From Tritrichomonas musculus (taxonomy: Eukaryota; Parabasalia; Tritrichomonadida; Tritrichomonadidae), in NCBI GenBank assembly GCA_039105265.1, contig JAPFFF010000002.1, forward strand, positions 4,712,001-4,776,000: a stretch of 64,000 bases of DNA, written 5' to 3'. Position 1 is the stretch's first letter. The number at the start of each line of letters is the position of its first letter. The notes under the pieces were generated by a model. The model was given only the letters and a program-made list of their open reading frames with translations. It made no database searches and was not told the DNA's origin. Of this stretch, positions 62,324-64,000 are shown one piece after another. Position numbers and translations under genes: made by a program.

Positions 62324-64000
62324 TCATGGTTTTGAATAAACTTCAAGATATGGTTTACGATAATACATTGATGAATTAAATGAGTCCAGTAATTCGTCTG
62401 GTATTTGATAATAACCGTTAGAATTTTGAGTTAAAGGTTCTGTATTTCCATTTAGTTCATCAAGATAAGAAACGCATTCCTCAGTCTCAAAGTTTATCTT
62501 TAATCTAATGTAGTGTTTGACATCTTTATCGTCATTTAATACAAATGCATATTCACTGTCATCATTATGCATTTCAAAACATATATCGAAATACATGACT
62601 CCTCCCCGATCACTTACTTCCCAATAATCATTTTCACCAACTTCATGATTATTAAACCCTTGATAGAAATCAGGCAAAGTTGGTCCATGTGGTTCAAGCG
62701 CATAAATTCTAGCTTCCATTGCTGCTATAGTATCTTTTAATGCGATATTTTCACCCTCTAATGTCTCTATCCTACGTATAAGTACATCTAGACCTTCATT
62801 AGCTTCATCCACAGTAGGGTAATTATCAAACTCAGCCTCTAGCTCATTGACCTTCTCAGCTAACAACTTGAAACAAGGCTTGAGTGAATCCCTAAACATA
62901 TTGCTGATATCCATAGCACCACTTAATGTCAAGGTTCCAGTATCAGGGTTATCATTCTCATCAGTAAAAGGTAGTTCATCAAGTTGCTTATACTCCTCTT
63001 CACACCAGGTAATTATAGGTGTTATATCTTTGGTTATGCTTCTTGCTGTAGTACCTGACATGAAGTTAATGCTATTTCTAACCAAATCACTCATACCTTT
63101 GGTTGACTTATGCGAGAATAACCTTTTAAGGAATCCTCCACCTTTTATGGTAGGAAAGCTTATACCATCTGGAAATAGCTGCATACCAATAGAACCTATT
63201 GATCCAGCAGTACCTGCAACTCCAAAAGCTAATGCAGTCCATGAGACTATACGTAAATTATCTACATCATCCTCCAGATGTTGAGTAACTTGTTCAGTCC
63301 TTGATACTCTACCTTTTAGACTTTCCATAACAGTGTTCATTTCGTTAACATCATAGCTAATAACATCTACATTATTGGTAACTAAGTTTAAATCACTCCT
63401 CATAGTAGTAATATTATCAGCAGTAATTATCTTAGAGGAGGTAATATTATAATCAGTATATAAGGTTGTTGCCCCATTAGGATTTGGGGATACTTCATAA
63501 AATTGCTGCTTAATGATATACTCGAATGGGTTAGTAGTTGAATCCCAATGAACCTCATCTATTGGGTCAACATATTCATCTGCTAAATATATCTTAATAT
63601 CCCTTGAGTCATTAGTAGTCGAAGCTGCATATGTATATTCAAGCTTTTCACATGAATCAAGTACACCATGTAAGAACAACCATACCTTGTCTCCTCCATT
63701 GCCTTCTTTTCCAGTAGGTCGAACTGAGAACCTATTTGCATTTTTAGAACCTTCAAGAGTTATATCTAGGTAGAGTTCATCAATAGCACTAGTTTCTAAT
63801 TTATTAGTAGCATTATTCATCTTATAGCACCTTATTGCTTCAATATCATATCCAACTTTTGTACCTCCTTGACTTGTTTGATATCCTAGACCATATTTCG
63901 AAAAAGGTTCTACCTCCCCTGTCTTTAATTTTACAAAACAGTCTATTTTGCACTTACCTCCATGAATCATGTAATGCAGTATGTTATCAGGAGAGTAGTC
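62324..64000 (-). CDS. Fibre-like coiled-coil protein (5' end outside window)
   Basis: At least 558 residues; the frame is open to the window edge, ten codons beyond the first visible ATG at 63,970. A beta-rich head (to about residue 170) is followed by coiled coil (NNVDVISYDVNEMNTVMESL, RVSRTEQVTQHLEDDVDNL) and a Gly/Ala hydrophobic segment (WTALAFGVAGTAGSIGSIGM). More heptads follow (IRRIETLEGENIALKDTIAA), then a beta-rich C-terminal domain. This head-rod-tip plan fits a trimeric attachment fibre. It shares no clear sequence with the other two fibres. Confidence 0.68.
   Translation of the reverse strand, partial: DYSPDNILHYMIHGGKCKIDCFVKLKTGEVEPFSKYGLGYQTSQGGTKVGYDIEAIRCYKMNNATNKLETSAIDELYLDITLEGSKNANRFSVRPTGKEGNGGDKVWLFLHGVLDSCEKLEYTYAASTTNDSRDIKIYLADEYVDPIDEVHWDSTTNPFEYIIKQQFYEVSPNPNGATTLYTDYNITSSKIITADNITTMRSDLNLVTNNVDVISYDVNEMNTVMESLKGRVSRTEQVTQHLEDDVDNLRIVSWTALAFGVAGTAGSIGSIGMQLFPDGISFPTIKGGGFLKRLFSHKSTKGMSDLVRNSINFMSGTTARSITKDITPIITWCEEEYKQLDELPFTDENDNPDTGTLTLSGAMDISNMFRDSLKPCFKLLAEKVNELEAEFDNYPTVDEANEGLDVLIRRIETLEGENIALKDTIAAMEARIYALEPHGPTLPDFYQGFNNHEVGENDYWEVSDRGGVMYFDICFEMHNDDSEYAFVLNDDKDVKHYIRLKINFETEECVSYLDELNGNTEPLTQNSNGYYQIPDELLDSFNSSMYYRKPYLEVYSKP

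Larger units (their letters stand above)
62090..64000. mobile_element. Start of Polinton D, running off the window
   Basis: AGTAGTATATACGAGTCGGT at 62,090 matches, inverted, the terminus at 21,923, and the similarity continues for about 60 bp to GTCAACACGA. It therefore marks the left end of another Polinton oriented to the right. Its first gene is a fibre-like protein, a position similar to the fibre in Polinton C. Too little is visible to say whether it is whole. Confidence 0.65.

Overview
The window is AT-rich eukaryotic nuclear DNA, most likely from a parabasalid (trichomonad) protist. Genes are intronless as far as I can see, use the standard code, and several host start codons sit just behind a TCATTT-type initiator, the trichomonad core promoter. 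Two long blocks are Polinton/Maverick DNA, a hallmark of trichomonad genomes. I cannot fix the species; Tritrichomonas is a guess.

Layout. 1-25,676 is a pile-up of Polinton pieces. Polinton A (1 to about 12,100) carries a large conserved protein, retroviral-type integrase, HNH endonuclease, major capsid protein, small virion-like proteins and packaging ATPase. A second piece (12,338-15,165) holds part of the same large protein gene, divergent from a fibre-like gene. A 5,672-bp unit follows (15,166-20,837), bounded by 185-bp terminal inverted repeats that look identical and carrying only a protein-primed DNA polymerase B and one small gene. Two more pieces lie at 20,838-21,923 and 22,058-25,676, the latter less AT-rich.

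25,677-46,528 is host DNA: a PI4KIII-alpha-like lipid kinase, a one-pass surface protein with F-x-x-S-type repeats, a protein-kinase relic, two near-identical tRNA genes, a Rac/Rho GTPase, an R2R3 Myb protein and an Ariadne-type RBR ubiquitin ligase. After 42 kb come inverted-repeat elements, a PIF1-like helicase relic and a DDE-transposase-like relic.

46,529 to about 62,089 is Polinton C, the best preserved: fibre, large protein, integrase, capsid, pVI-like peptide, coiled-coil proteins, small membrane protein and ATPase all look whole. Neither polymerase nor protease is visible in it. A fourth Polinton (D) seems to begin at 62,090 and runs off the window with a second type of fibre-like gene.

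The most unusual signals are (1) short GC-rich single or double hairpins inserted in frame in otherwise AT-rich coding sequence, often missing from the paralogous copy; (2) the polymerase-only unit with its own inverted repeats; (3) an HNH-like zinc module inside that polymerase; (4) fibre-like and hinge-bearing capsid proteins suggesting that these elements make or made virions; (5) divergent gene pairs whose start codons are 5-14 bp apart and share an initiator. All functional statements come from reading the sequence; no database search was run.
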